Both the position numbers and the translations under genes were made by a program. DNA of 64,000 bases from Butyrivibrio sp. Its GTDB lineage: Bacteria; Bacillota; Clostridia; Lachnospirales; Lachnospiraceae. The notes below the pieces were generated by a model. That model saw nothing but the letters and a program-made list of their open reading frames with translations. It did no database searches and was not told the origin of the DNA. The DNA lies in the NCBI GenBank assembly GCA_015056575.1, contig SVGA01000021.1, positions 1 to 64,000 on the forward strand, given 5' to 3'. Below, piece after piece: positions 52,112-61,005 of this stretch (position 1 is its first letter; every line of letters begins with the position of its first letter).

Positions 52112-53800
52112 ATGGGGACGGAGATGCTTTTTGGCAAAAAGACATATTGCTATGACAACAGCGCTGATCCGGGCGAACTCGCCAGGCTTCTTTCCTATGG
52201 CGTTCAGCAGGTGGACCAGGGCGTTATTTTTTTCAGTGAAAAAAGAAAGATCCTCTATGCCAACAAGTATGCCTTCACCATGTTCTATGTCCGTGACAAC
52301 CTGACAGAACTCGGCAAGACCTTCAGCGGCTGGATCAACAGGTTGGGAATAGAGCCACATGCCACGTCCTGGTGCAGGGTCTATGCGGTGGACGGCAAGG
52401 AGAGGCTGTACAAGGTCCGCTATCGTCACCTTATCGATGAGGATGCCAGGCCTCTTGGCCACATGTATATCATCCAGAACCTTTCGGATATTGTGGATAA
52501 CGGCTCAGGCGAGCAGTACAGGCTCACCCACGACGAACTGACCCACCTCTATAACAGAGAGGGATTCACGGCGGCCACAAGGCAGCTTCTCAGCAATATT
52601 AAAGATGACAGAAGATATCTGCTTCTTTATTCAAATATCAAGGATTTCAAACTTATAAATCAGCTTTTTGGTCTGGAAAAGGGCAACGACATCCTTCTGA
52701 ACATAGGAGAGATGCTGGCTCAACAGGTTAAGGATGACGACGTATACGGCAGGATAAACGGCGACCATTTTGCCCTTGTGATGCCCAAGGAGCGTTTCGA
52801 GGAGAAGACCTTTAAGAAAGCGGTTAAGGAGATCACGGGAAGGCTCACCAGCAAATCCTATTCTCTGCATTTTCAGATAGGTGTCTATGAGATTACCGAT
52901 CCGGACATGGACGTGACTCTTATGTGCGACAGAGCCTACATGGCCTGCAAGTCAATCAAGCGTGACAATGTCTGCGAGATCGCCTGGTACAGCGACGAAA
53001 TGCTGGTAAATGCTCTTTTGGAAAAAGAGATCCTGTCGAGCTTCGACTTTGCTATCATAAACAGACAATTCGGAATCTATCTCCAGCCTCAGGTCTACGA
53101 GGACGGAACAATCTACGGTGCCGAAGCGCTGGCAAGGTGGATCCACCCCGACAACGGTATCATTCAGCCCGGAGTTTTCATTGACGTTCTGGAGAGGGCG
53201 GACCTTATCTACAAGCTGGACAGATACGTGTGGGAACTGGCGGCAAGGCAGCTTGCTGACTGGAAGGGAACTGATAGAGAGGGCATCGCCATCTCGGTAA
53301 ATGTTTCACCCAAGGATCTTTACTACCTGGATATCAAGAAAGAGTTCATGGATCTGGTAAAGAGATATGATATCGATCCCAAGTACCTTAATATAGAAAT
53401 CACGGAAACTGCAGTAACATCGGATGTAAACAAATGCTCAAGGCTCATTCTGGATCTGCAGAAGAGCGGCTTTGTTGTAGAGATCGATGACTTTGGCAGC
53501 GGATATTCATCACTGAACATGCTAAAAGACATCAACGCCGATGTACTGAAGATTGACATGGGGTTCCTGAAAAAGACAGAGAACCTTAACCGTGCCCGGG
53601 TCATCCTCAACTACACAGTAGAACTTGCCCATGATTTGGGGATGGGTGTAGTTACCGAGGGCGTGGAGACCAAAGATCAGCTGGAGTATCTAACGTCTAT
53701 CGGATGTACGATGTTCCAGGGCTTCTACTTTGACAAACCCATGCCGGTAGATGAGTTTGAGGCTAAGTACAAGGGATTACCCAATAATATGACAATGTAG
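52112..53800 (+). CDS. Cyclic-di-GMP phosphodiesterase (PAS-degenerate GGDEF-EAL)
   Basis: 562 residues, soluble. A PAS-like region at ~15-125 is followed by a GGDEF-like fold where the signature is INGDHF, so it should not make cyclic-di-GMP. The EAL domain (~300-550) keeps all key motifs: YGAEALARW, NIEITET, EIDDFGSGYSSL, LKIDMGF, and TEGVET with the following QLEYL. It should hydrolyse cyclic-di-GMP and may use the degenerate GGDEF to sense GTP. It opposes the cyclase at 652-2673. The start at 52112 has a weak binding site. Confidence 0.92.
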   Translation: MGTEMLFGKKTYCYDNSADPGELARLLSYGVQQVDQGVIFFSEKRKILYANKYAFTMFYVRDNLTELGKTFSGWINRLGIEPHATSWCRVYAVDGKERLYKVRYRHLIDEDARPLGHMYIIQNLSDIVDNGSGEQYRLTHDELTHLYNREGFTAATRQLLSNIKDDRRYLLLYSNIKDFKLINQLFGLEKGNDILLNIGEMLAQQVKDDDVYGRINGDHFALVMPKERFEEKTFKKAVKEITGRLTSKSYSLHFQIGVYEITDPDMDVTLMCDRAYMACKSIKRDNVCEIAWYSDEMLVNALLEKEILSSFDFAIINRQFGIYLQPQVYEDGTIYGAEALARWIHPDNGIIQPGVFIDVLERADLIYKLDRYVWELAARQLADWKGTDREGIAISVNVSPKDLYYLDIKKEFMDLVKRYDIDPKYLNIEITETAVTSDVNKCSRLILDLQKSGFVVEIDDFGSGYSSLNMLKDINADVLKIDMGFLKKTENLNRARVILNYTVELAHDLGMGVVTEGVETKDQLEYLTSIGCTMFQGFYFDKPMPVDEFEAKYKGLPNNMTM

Positions 53801-53817
53801 ATATGGAGGAGAAAAGT

Positions 53818-54369
53818 ATGAAAATCGGTATTAAAGAAGTAGTAGCAATGGGTATAGGAACTGCTCTGTTTGTAGTTCTTACAAATGTGCAGATTCCTGT
53901 GTTTATCGTGCCTAACACAGCACTTCAGCCCCGTATGGCGATCCTGGCATTCCTGGCAGCAGCCTTCGGACCTGTTGTTGGCGCTGTTGTAGGATTCCTT
54001 GGACATGCTCTCGGTGACGCAGTATTCTACGGTTCTGTCTGGTGGAGCTGGGTATTCCCGGAGGCAGTTGTAGGCGCAGCCATCGGTGTCTTTGCCAAGA
54101 AGTTTGCTGTTAAAGAAGGCGGCTTTACAAACAGCATGAACCTGATCATTTTCAACGTGGTTCAGATTGTTGCCAACGCAGTGGCCTGGATCCTTGTAGC
54201 TCCCGTTCTTGACATCGTTATCTACAAAGAACCCGCTAACAAGGTCTTCTCACAGGGCGCAGTTGCTTTTGTTCTGAACATCATTATCATCGGTATCCTC
54301 GGAACAATCCTTCTTCTTGCCTACAGCAAGATCGCAGGAGGTTCATCCGAGCTCAAGGCGGAGGAGTAA
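53818..54369 (+). CDS. ECF transporter substrate-specificity (S) component, UPF0397-like
   Basis: 183 residues from ATG 53818; the ATG at 53803 lies in front of the GGAGG site and is excluded. Five or six spans. The beginning (KIGIKEVVAMGIGTALFVVL) and FGPVVGAVVGFLGHALGDAV match the UPF0397 group, annotated as vitamin-type S components; the true ligand is unproven. It is followed directly by a double ATPase and an EcfT protein, making a complete dedicated group-I ECF importer. Confidence 0.88.
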   Translation: MKIGIKEVVAMGIGTALFVVLTNVQIPVFIVPNTALQPRMAILAFLAAAFGPVVGAVVGFLGHALGDAVFYGSVWWSWVFPEAVVGAAIGVFAKKFAVKEGGFTNSMNLIIFNVVQIVANAVAWILVAPVLDIVIYKEPANKVFSQGAVAFVLNIIIIGILGTILLLAYSKIAGGSSELKAEE

Positions 54370-54372
54370 CTT

Positions 54373-56118
54373 TTGGAAAGTGACCGCGAGCCGATCATAG
54401 AATTTAATAACGTGTCCTTCAAATACAGGGTTCAGAGCGAGCCCACTTTGAAGGATATTAACTTGAGAATCTACAAGGGTGAGAAGATCCTGATCGCCGG
54501 CCAGTCCGGCTCCGGAAAATCCACCCTTGCTCATTGTCTCAACGCGCTTATTCCCTGCTCTTATCCGGGGGAGATAACCGGCACCCTTACTGTTGATGGC
54601 AAAGAACCTTCAAAGCTCGGGGTTTTTGGCATGTCCCGGATCGTGGGAACTGTGCTCCAGGATACCGACGGCCAGTTCATAGCACTTACGGTGGCCGAAG
54701 ATATCTCTTTTGCCCTGGAAAACGAATGCGTACCCCAGGACGAGATCTTTGCCAAGATAAGGGATGTGGGCGGAAAGCTGGAGCTCTTGCAGGTTATGCG
54801 CAATTCACCCGGAGCCCTTTCCGGGGGCCAGAAGCAGCGCGTATCTTTGGGCGGCGTAATGGTGTGCGACGTCAAGATCCTGCTTTTTGACGAGCCTTTG
54901 GCTAATCTGGACCCTGCCACAGGGAAAAGAACTATCGCTTTGATCGACGAGATCATGAAGCGGGAGGATCTTACTGTGGTCATCATCGAGCACAGACTTG
55001 AAGATGTGCTCTACAGGGACGTGGACCGGGTAATCCTTATGGACGGAGGCAGGATAGTGGCGGATAAGACACCGGATGAGCTTCTGTGCACGGATCTTTT
55101 GCCGTTGAACGGTATCCGTGAGCCCTTGTATGTGGCGGCTCTTAAGGCGGCAGGGGCTAAACTTATTCCCGAAAGCCACCCCATGCACATGGAGACTCTG
55201 GACATAGCGCCTTACCGTGAAACAGTCAGAAACTGGTATCACTCCATGCCAAGCCACGAGAAGCCTAAGACCGGTGATACCGTTCTTTCGGTGCGAAACC
55301 TGAATTTCAGCTATGACGGATCAAGAAAGATACTCAAGGATGTTTCCTTTGATATAAAGAGAGGTGAGATGGTGGCCCTTGTTGGCAAGAACGGTGCGGG
55401 CAAGTCCACCTTGGCTTCCCTTATCTGCGGTTTCCATAAGCCGGAGTCCGGGACCATACTCCTTGAAGGCAGTGATATATCGCCCCTTTCCATCAAAGAG
55501 AGAGGTGAGAAGATAGGCTACTGCATGCAGAGCCCCAATCAGATGATAAGTAAGCCCATGATCATGGAGGAAGTGGGGCTGGGACTTACCGTCCGGGGAG
55601 CTTCCGATGAGGAAGCTTATGATAAGGTATGTGACATCCTGAAGATCTGTGGGCTTTATCCTTTCAGGAACTGGCCTGTTTCAGCTCTTTCTTTTGGACA
55701 GAAAAAGAGAGTGTCCATCGCCTCCATACTCGTGATGAATCCGGAGATACTGATCCTGGATGAGCCTACAGCCGGGCAGGACTATATGCACTACACAGAG
55801 ATCATGGAGTTTTTGCAGGAGATAAGAAGAAAACTCCCGATCACGATCATCATGATCACCCACGATATGCACCTGATGCTGGAGTACACAGACAGGACGC
55901 TGGTCCTAACCGACGGACAGCTCCTCAAGGACGCTACGCCCTATGAGGTCCTCACGGACAGTGATGTTTGCGACAGGGCATATCTAAAGACGACTTCACT
56001 ATATGACCTGGCTGTTTCCTGCGGCATAGACGATGCGGGAGAATTTGCCGCCAGGTTCATTGATTTTGAGAGGAGCAAAGGAAAGGAGGTGTCCCATGGC
56101 CAGAATGATATCCTATGA
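54373..56118 (+). CDS. ECF transporter double ATPase (fused A and A' subunits)
   Basis: 581 residues from TTG 54373, 3 bp after the S-component stop; GGAGGAG lies within the preceding gene. Domain 1: Walker A AGQSGSGKST, signature LSGGQKQRVSLGG, Walker B ILLFDEPLANLDPATG. Domain 2 (from ~300): GKNGAGKST, LSFGQKKRVSIAS, ILILDEPTAGQD. Both sites look catalytic. Two ATPase domains on one chain are normal for dedicated ECF systems such as the YkoD type. Its end overlaps the EcfT start by 23 bp. Confidence 0.93.
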   Translation: MESDREPIIEFNNVSFKYRVQSEPTLKDINLRIYKGEKILIAGQSGSGKSTLAHCLNALIPCSYPGEITGTLTVDGKEPSKLGVFGMSRIVGTVLQDTDGQFIALTVAEDISFALENECVPQDEIFAKIRDVGGKLELLQVMRNSPGALSGGQKQRVSLGGVMVCDVKILLFDEPLANLDPATGKRTIALIDEIMKREDLTVVIIEHRLEDVLYRDVDRVILMDGGRIVADKTPDELLCTDLLPLNGIREPLYVAALKAAGAKLIPESHPMHMETLDIAPYRETVRNWYHSMPSHEKPKTGDTVLSVRNLNFSYDGSRKILKDVSFDIKRGEMVALVGKNGAGKSTLASLICGFHKPESGTILLEGSDISPLSIKERGEKIGYCMQSPNQMISKPMIMEEVGLGLTVRGASDEEAYDKVCDILKICGLYPFRNWPVSALSFGQKKRVSIASILVMNPEILILDEPTAGQDYMHYTEIMEFLQEIRRKLPITIIMITHDMHLMLEYTDRTLVLTDGQLLKDATPYEVLTDSDVCDRAYLKTTSLYDLAVSCGIDDAGEFAARFIDFERSKGKEVSHGQNDIL

Positions 56119-56923
56119 GGACAAGGACACGCCGATCCATAAGCTCAGCGGTTTTACGAAGCTTGTGTTCTTTATCATATGGTGTATGTCCAGCGCCCTG
56201 ACCTTTGATACAAGGATCCTTATCCTGATGCTGGTTATGGGAGCTGCCATCTATGTGGTTTCAGGAACGAAATGGAGCCAGGTCAGCACGGTGTTCAAGG
56301 CCATCATGATATTTATGGTGATCAACCTTACCTGTATTTTCTTTTTTGCCCCTTATCAGGGGTGTGAGATCTATGGGACCAGAACAGAGATCGCGCATCT
56401 TTTCGGTAACTACACCCTGACCGCGGAGCAGCTGTTCTACGAGATGAACGTTTTCATAAAGTACTTTACGGTTATTCCTGCGGTGTTCATTTTCCTTGTG
56501 ACCACCAATCCCAGTGAACTTGCGGCTTCCCTAAACGGTATCGGAGTTCCTTACAGCATCGCCTATTCTCTGGAAATCGCACTGCGGTACATCCCTGATG
56601 TTCAGGATGAGTTCATAAGGATAAGAAATGCCCAGGAAGCAAGGGGGATCGAGATGAGCTCCAAGGGTAAACTCCTTGACAGGATCAGGAACACAGCCAG
56701 TATCATCTTCCCGCTTTTGTTCTCCTCAATGGAGAGGATAGAAGTAGTGAGTAACGCCATGGAGCTTCGCGGCTTTGGCAAAAAACCGAAGCGGACGTGG
56801 TACAGCAGAAGAAAGCTTAAGGCAGCAGACTTTTTGGTACTTGCCTTCATTATCCTGTTCTTTGCAGGAACCGTGGCCCTTACCGTGAAAAACGGCAGCA
56901 GATTCTACAACCCGTTTACATGA
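56096..56923 (+). CDS. ECF transporter transmembrane (T) component
   Basis: 275 residues from ATG 56096 with a perfect AAAGGAGGTG site. Five or six spans. Two coupling motifs of the family are seen: the Ala-Arg-Gly type at NAQEARGIEMSSKGKL and the second at NAMELRGFGKK. These dock on the two ATPase domains encoded upstream. TFDTRILILMLVMGAAIYVV is the typical second span. It completes the S-A-T operon. A terminator follows at 56966. Confidence 0.92.
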   Translation: MARMISYEDKDTPIHKLSGFTKLVFFIIWCMSSALTFDTRILILMLVMGAAIYVVSGTKWSQVSTVFKAIMIFMVINLTCIFFFAPYQGCEIYGTRTEIAHLFGNYTLTAEQLFYEMNVFIKYFTVIPAVFIFLVTTNPSELAASLNGIGVPYSIAYSLEIALRYIPDVQDEFIRIRNAQEARGIEMSSKGKLLDRIRNTASIIFPLLFSSMERIEVVSNAMELRGFGKKPKRTWYSRRKLKAADFLVLAFIILFFAGTVALTVKNGSRFYNPFT

Positions 56924-56965
56924 TCTTTCCACATGATGACCACCCGAGACGATTTCAAATAAATA

Positions 56966-57008
56966 AAGGCTTAGCATGGAATAATAACAAACCATGTTAA
57001 GCCTTTTC
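56966..57008 (+). terminator. Rho-independent terminator of the ECF operon
   Basis: AAGGCTTAGCATGG (56966-56979) pairs with CCATGTTAAGCCTT (56992-57005) with one mismatch-like G-T pair, followed by a short pyrimidine tract. It could also serve the convergent acetyltransferase gene. Confidence 0.8.
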
Positions 57009-57081
57009 CTTCGCTATAGAGTGCATCACTGTATACTTACTGCGCACCTGAGTGCAAGTCCAAATCACAGCGTATACGTCA

Positions 57082-57999
57082 TTACTTTTTGTCGGGGCAG
57101 TTGCCGCTCATCATGCTGACTCTGCTTCCCGCAGGCACGGAGGCTGTGATGAAAGCGTTGGCTCCTATCACTGTATCTTTTCCGATAACGGTCTCACCGC
57201 CCAGAATTGAAGCACCTGCGTAGATAGTGACATTATCCTCGATGGTTGGGTGTCTCTTCACTCCCTTAAGGGCCTGTCCGCCTCTGGTGGAAAGACCGCC
57301 GATGGTAACACCCTGGTAGATCTTCACGTGCTCGCCGATAATGGAGGTCTCGCCGATAACGATGCCTGTGCCGTGGTCGATCATCAGGTACTTGCCGATG
57401 GTGGCGCCGGGATGGATATCAATTCCCGTCTTGCCGTGGGCATATTCCGTCATCATCCTGGGAATCAGCGGCACCTTAAGAAGGTAGAGCTCGTGGGCAA
57501 TCCTGTTTACTGTTGTAGCAAAAAGACCCGGATATGAGAGGATGATCTCTCCCTTGCTGTAGGCTGCCGGGTCGCCGTCGTAGCAGGCCTGTAGGTCAGT
57601 GTCCACATACTCCCTGATCTTGGGGAGTTTCTTAAAGAACTCGTGGGTGATGCGGCGGGCACCGCATTCCAAAGTCTCGTCCGATGCGTTGGCATAGTCG
57701 GGGCTGTGATGGAAGGCAATGGCTATCTGCTTCTGCATGTTGTAGATAACATCCTCGATCACCACGGCTACACGGTTGTTGTCATTATAGCTCTTGTAGA
57801 CCTTGTCTCTGTAATAGCCCGGGTAAATGATACGTATCAGTTTTATCACTATATCTTTTACCGCATCTCTGTCGGGCTGATTGTAGACGTCCAGCTGATC
57901 CACATCCCGGCCCTTCTCGTAGTCGGAGAGAATAAGATCCACGATGTCTTTGATCTCGGTCTTGAGCTCGGTATCGCTGCAATTCTTCTTATAATCCAT
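57082..57999 (-). CDS. cysE: Serine O-acetyltransferase
   Basis: 305 residues. The N-terminal ~130 residues are helical (serine acetyltransferase N-domain). The C-terminal left-handed beta-helix has hexapeptide repeats (GIDIHPGATIGKYLMIDH, GVTIGGLS, GASILGGETVIGKDTVIGAN). The catalytic His/Asp pair lies in IDHGTGIVIGE, and the second His is in KRHPTI. It acetylates serine with acetyl-CoA for cysteine synthesis. Length and motifs fit the EpsC-type enzymes of Clostridia. GAGG lies 10 nt before the ATG. It is a lone gene. Confidence 0.93.
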   Translation of the reverse strand: MDYKKNCSDTELKTEIKDIVDLILSDYEKGRDVDQLDVYNQPDRDAVKDIVIKLIRIIYPGYYRDKVYKSYNDNNRVAVVIEDVIYNMQKQIAIAFHHSPDYANASDETLECGARRITHEFFKKLPKIREYVDTDLQACYDGDPAAYSKGEIILSYPGLFATTVNRIAHELYLLKVPLIPRMMTEYAHGKTGIDIHPGATIGKYLMIDHGTGIVIGETSIIGEHVKIYQGVTIGGLSTRGGQALKGVKRHPTIEDNVTIYAGASILGGETVIGKDTVIGANAFITASVPAGSRVSMMSGNCPDKK

Positions 58000-58034
58000 A
58001 AGGAATTACCTCGTCATTTCAAAATATATGCTTC

Positions 58035-58065
58035 ATTATACAATACTATTGTGCTCAATATGCAA
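58035..58065 (-). promoter_or_regulatory. Promoter of the serine acetyltransferase gene
   Basis: On the minus strand TATAAT occupies 58040-58035 and TTGCAT 58065-58060, with a 19-bp spacer. The short palindrome CAATA-C-TATTG (58041-58051) abuts the -10 box. Spacing is long, so confidence is moderate. Confidence 0.45.
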
Positions 58066-58084
58066 AAAATATTGCTGCTGCCCC

Positions 58085-58112
58085 TAAATTTGTTAACAAA
58101 ATGAGCCGATAA
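58085..58112 (+). promoter_or_regulatory. Sigma-D (sigma-28) flagellar promoter of flgE
   Basis: TAAA (58085-58088), a 16-bp spacer and GCCGATAA (58105-58112) match the sigma-28 consensus TAAA-N15-GCCGATAT almost exactly. The expected transcript starts near 58120, about 100 bp upstream of flgE. Confidence 0.85.
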
Positions 58113-58220
58113 GAAAAATAGCAGGTATTATAATGTTCTTTTCCGGCAAAAGGATCTTGAAAAAAGGTACAGGGACGTACATCAGGAAGAGAAGGCTCTT
58201 TTTACGGAGGTACGTGTACT

Positions 58221-59531
58221 ATGATGAGATCACTTTGGTCCGGTGTCGCCGGTCTTCGGACACATCAGCTTGAAATGGATGTTATCGGCAATAACATCGC
58301 CAATGTCAATACAACAGCATATAAGTCTCAGGCAACGGGATTTTCCGATGTCCTTTATCAGACGGTAAAGAGCGGAACAGGCGGCGGAGAAAACGTGGGA
58401 TCCACAAATACATCCCAGGTTGGTCTTGGCTCCAAGGTTGCGTCCATATATACCAATATAGCAGCCCCGGGCTCCATGCAGACCACGGGAAATGCCTTTG
58501 ACATGATGATAACCGGGGACGCCTTCTTTATCGTAAGTACGGACGGAGTCACAAGGAATTATACAAGAGACGGCTCTTTTACCATTGATGCGGAAGGTAA
58601 TCTGGTGACACAGAATAACGGGTACTTCGTTATGGGCACCATGGGCGACGGCGGAGTGCGGGACGGAGCAGCGACCACCAGACTGCAGCTCATCACTCCC
58701 CGAACAAATACCATTGCAGGAACCGCAACATCCGAGGCTTATTTCAAGGGAAATCTTGACAGCCTTGATCCTACACTCAGCAGTGAAGAGGGAAAAAACC
58801 TTGTTATAGAAGTTTTCGGAACCGACGGCGAAAGATACACCCTTAAATTTGCCATGACTGACGGAGGCGACAGCGAGGACAACACCTTTAACCTAAGCCT
58901 TACATCCATAAAGGATATGGATGGCAATACAATTAAGAATGACTCAACAAACAGCTTTGATCTTGTGTATGACAAGCATAACGGTCGCCTTATGTCTGCA
59001 GGAGGAGGCACCACAGGATTCGTTCAGCTCGCCTTTTCCGGCGATGCAAGCGTTATAGGCCCTCTTAATGTAAATCTTAACAACACCACAAACTACGCGG
59101 GTTCCATGTCTGGACATTCATCTACTGTAACCGGCTACAAGGGGGATGAGCAGGGACTGAATCAGGGATTTGCCAACGGAACCATGAGCGAGCTGTCCAT
59201 TACCGATAACGGATCAGTCCATGCAAGATATACCAACGGTCAGACAATTAAGATCGCCCAGATCGCGGTGGCGCAGTTCAATAATGCCATGGGTCTTGAG
59301 AAGGCGGGAGACAACCTCTACGCCGAATCCCTCAACTCAGGAGCGGCGCAGGTAATGGATGTCACCAGGGACGGCGGATATATGAGCTCGGGAGTGCTGG
59401 AGGCAAGTAATGTCGATCTGGCAAAAGAGTTTACGGATATGATCACCACACAGAGAGGGTTTCAGGCTAACAGCAGAGTCATCACCACCTCCGACGAGAT
59501 GTTGCAGTTGTTAAAAAGTCTGAAACGATGA
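58221..59531 (+). CDS. flgE: Flagellar hook protein FlgE
   Basis: 436 residues. The N-terminal rod/hook signature is LWSGVAGLRTHQLEMDVIGN followed by NIANVNTTAYKSQ. The middle has the D1/D2 hook domains (FFIVSTDGVTRNYTRDGSF). The C-terminus ANSRVITTSDEMLQLLKSL is the hook-basal-body end. The protein forms the flexible hook outside the cell. GGAGG lies 10 nt before the ATG. No other flagellar gene is adjacent, so this is an isolated copy controlled by its own sigma-D promoter. It may be a second hook protein. Confidence 0.93.
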   Translation: MMRSLWSGVAGLRTHQLEMDVIGNNIANVNTTAYKSQATGFSDVLYQTVKSGTGGGENVGSTNTSQVGLGSKVASIYTNIAAPGSMQTTGNAFDMMITGDAFFIVSTDGVTRNYTRDGSFTIDAEGNLVTQNNGYFVMGTMGDGGVRDGAATTRLQLITPRTNTIAGTATSEAYFKGNLDSLDPTLSSEEGKNLVIEVFGTDGERYTLKFAMTDGGDSEDNTFNLSLTSIKDMDGNTIKNDSTNSFDLVYDKHNGRLMSAGGGTTGFVQLAFSGDASVIGPLNVNLNNTTNYAGSMSGHSSTVTGYKGDEQGLNQGFANGTMSELSITDNGSVHARYTNGQTIKIAQIAVAQFNNAMGLEKAGDNLYAESLNSGAAQVMDVTRDGGYMSSGVLEASNVDLAKEFTDMITTQRGFQANSRVITTSDEMLQLLKSLKR

Positions 59532-59583
59532 AGCGAAAACAACGTTTAAGTAAAGATAGCTAAATATAGTCACTATGAATTAG

Positions 59584-59614
59584 AGGAATTAGATAAAAGT
59601 CTAGTTCCTTTTTT
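59584..59614 (+). terminator. Terminator of flgE
   Basis: AGGAATTAGA (59584-59593) pairs with TCTAGTTCCT (59600-59609) with one G-T pair and a 6-nt loop, running into six T. Confidence 0.9.
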
Positions 59615-59645
59615 CATTTTTGGTGTTATTTTTTTTATATTAATA

Positions 59646-59674
59646 TTGATTTTATAATCCGTTTATATTATATT
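59646..59674 (+). promoter_or_regulatory. Promoter of the surface-protein operon
   Basis: TTGATT (59646-59651), a 17-bp spacer and TATATT (59669-59674). The predicted start near 59681 leaves about 250 nt of untranslated leader. Confidence 0.55.
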
Positions 59675-59680
59675 TATTAA

Positions 59681-59931
59681 AGCGATAAGGGGAACGCGAT
59701 TAAAAGTAATTGTGTGTAGGGTAAATTTAGTTGTATTCGGAGGTAGAAACCTCGAATACTCCGGCACTAAGGGGATAACTGCCGGAGGCTTATTATTGAC
59801 AAGTAATTTATCCGGTCATGCGATGGGTTTTGTGTCAGCGGATACCTTTCGAATATAAAAGAAGGTATTATGTGCTGTGAGCCGGTGCATAGTGCTATTT
59901 TTTTGCGCCAAATTTGAAAGAAAGAGCAGTT
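59681..59931 (+). ncRNA. Structured 5' leader, possible cis-regulatory RNA
   Basis: Three stable hairpins follow one another: 59733-59759 (GTATTC/GAATAC plus GAGGT/ACCTC around AGAA), 59760-59786 (TCCGGCA/TGCCGGA) and 59842-59868 (ATACCTT/AAGGTAT). The first two abut directly and may stack. No ORF lies here. It matches no riboswitch class I can name; a seven-T run at 59897-59903 lies close to the gene start. Confidence 0.45.
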
Positions 59932-60390
59932 ATGGAAGAAATAAATCTTAAAAAGCTAAAAAGATCCGAGCTTTTGGAGATGATGATAAGCTTCTCCGAG
60001 GAGGCGGAGAGCTGCAGGAAAAGGGAGGCGCTTCTTACAGAACGTTTTGAAAAAGAAAGGCTTGAACTGCAGCAGCAGATGGCTGATGAGAGAGCAAGGA
60101 TGCTAAAGGACTTCGATGAAGAGAAGGCTTTGATGCGCGATAAGTTCAACCAGCAGAAGACAGCCATGCAGGAGAAGTTCGACAAAGATATCCGGGGACT
60201 TAAGGAAAGACACGAGAGGGAAACGGCTGAGCTCAAGGCTCAGGTCGACAGCTCGATCAAACAGATAGATGAGGCAGGAAGCCTTGCCGAGGCCGCGGTT
60301 GCCATAAGCGGGATCCTGGAGTCAGCGCAGAAAGCGGCTGACATTTATTTAAAGGCCCTTCAGGAAAAGGCAGAAACAAAGGATGAGTGA
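59932..60390 (+). CDS. Coiled-coil protein
   Basis: 152 residues from ATG 59932. Almost entirely charged heptad sequence (LTERFEKERLELQQQMADER, KFDKDIRGLKERHERETAEL) with no signal or membrane segment. A short C-terminal helix (AAVAISGILESAQKAADIYL) is less charged and resembles the end segment of DivIVA/archaellum-type scaffold proteins only in general style. The last 8 bp overlap the signal peptidase gene. A scaffold for surface-protein export or assembly is a guess from context. Confidence 0.7.
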   Translation: MEEINLKKLKRSELLEMMISFSEEAESCRKREALLTERFEKERLELQQQMADERARMLKDFDEEKALMRDKFNQQKTAMQEKFDKDIRGLKERHERETAELKAQVDSSIKQIDEAGSLAEAAVAISGILESAQKAADIYLKALQEKAETKDE

Positions 60391-60967
60391 AGATAACGAT
60401 CAGGTTTTAAAACCCTCGGTTGATGAGCTTAAGGCAGAACTCAAGAGGGAAAACAGGAAAACTGAATACAGGAACGTCCTTCGCAACACCATGATGATCG
60501 TTATCGTGGTGGCCGCCCTGGCAGTTCTCATATCAAGCTTTTTTATCACAGTGCTTAAGGTCACGGGAGACTCGATGACGCCTACTCTTGATACCGGAGA
60601 GATAGTCATAGCCCGGAACTCAAGCAGCTTTGAGCCGGGGGATCTTATAGCCTTCTACTATAACAATAAGGTTTTGGTGAAAAGAGTCATGGGTTCCCCG
60701 GGAGACTGGATCACCATTGATGACGATGGATTTGTATCAGTGAACGGAGTGCAGCTTGACGAGGACTATGTTTCCGACAGAAGCCTTGATCCCACGGATC
60801 TTGAGTTTCCCTATCAGGTCCCCGAGAACAGGTACTTTGTCCTTGGAGACCACAGAAGCGCTTCCATAGATTCAAGGTCAAGTGTTGTGGGCTGTGTCAC
60901 TAAGGAGCAGCTCATAGGCAGGATTTTTTTCCGGGTATTCCCGTTTAAGAGTATCGGTAAACTGTAA
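60383..60967 (+). CDS. lepB: Signal peptidase I
   Basis: 194 residues with one membrane span at ~35-57 (MMIVIVVAALAVLISSFFI). The catalytic Ser64 lies in TGDSMTPTL and the general base Lys100 in VLVKRVMG. The conserved GDHRSASIDSRS box follows. It is a type-I enzyme with its active site outside the membrane. It starts inside the coiled-coil gene and lies 38 bp before a large surface protein, an arrangement typical of pilin loci where a dedicated peptidase processes the neighbour. Confidence 0.95.
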   Translation: MSEDNDQVLKPSVDELKAELKRENRKTEYRNVLRNTMMIVIVVAALAVLISSFFITVLKVTGDSMTPTLDTGEIVIARNSSSFEPGDLIAFYYNNKVLVKRVMGSPGDWITIDDDGFVSVNGVQLDEDYVSDRSLDPTDLEFPYQVPENRYFVLGDHRSASIDSRSSVVGCVTKEQLIGRIFFRVFPFKSIGKL

Positions 60968-61005
60968 AGATTAAAAATAACAGCTTTTTTTATCAGGAGT
61001 GTAAG

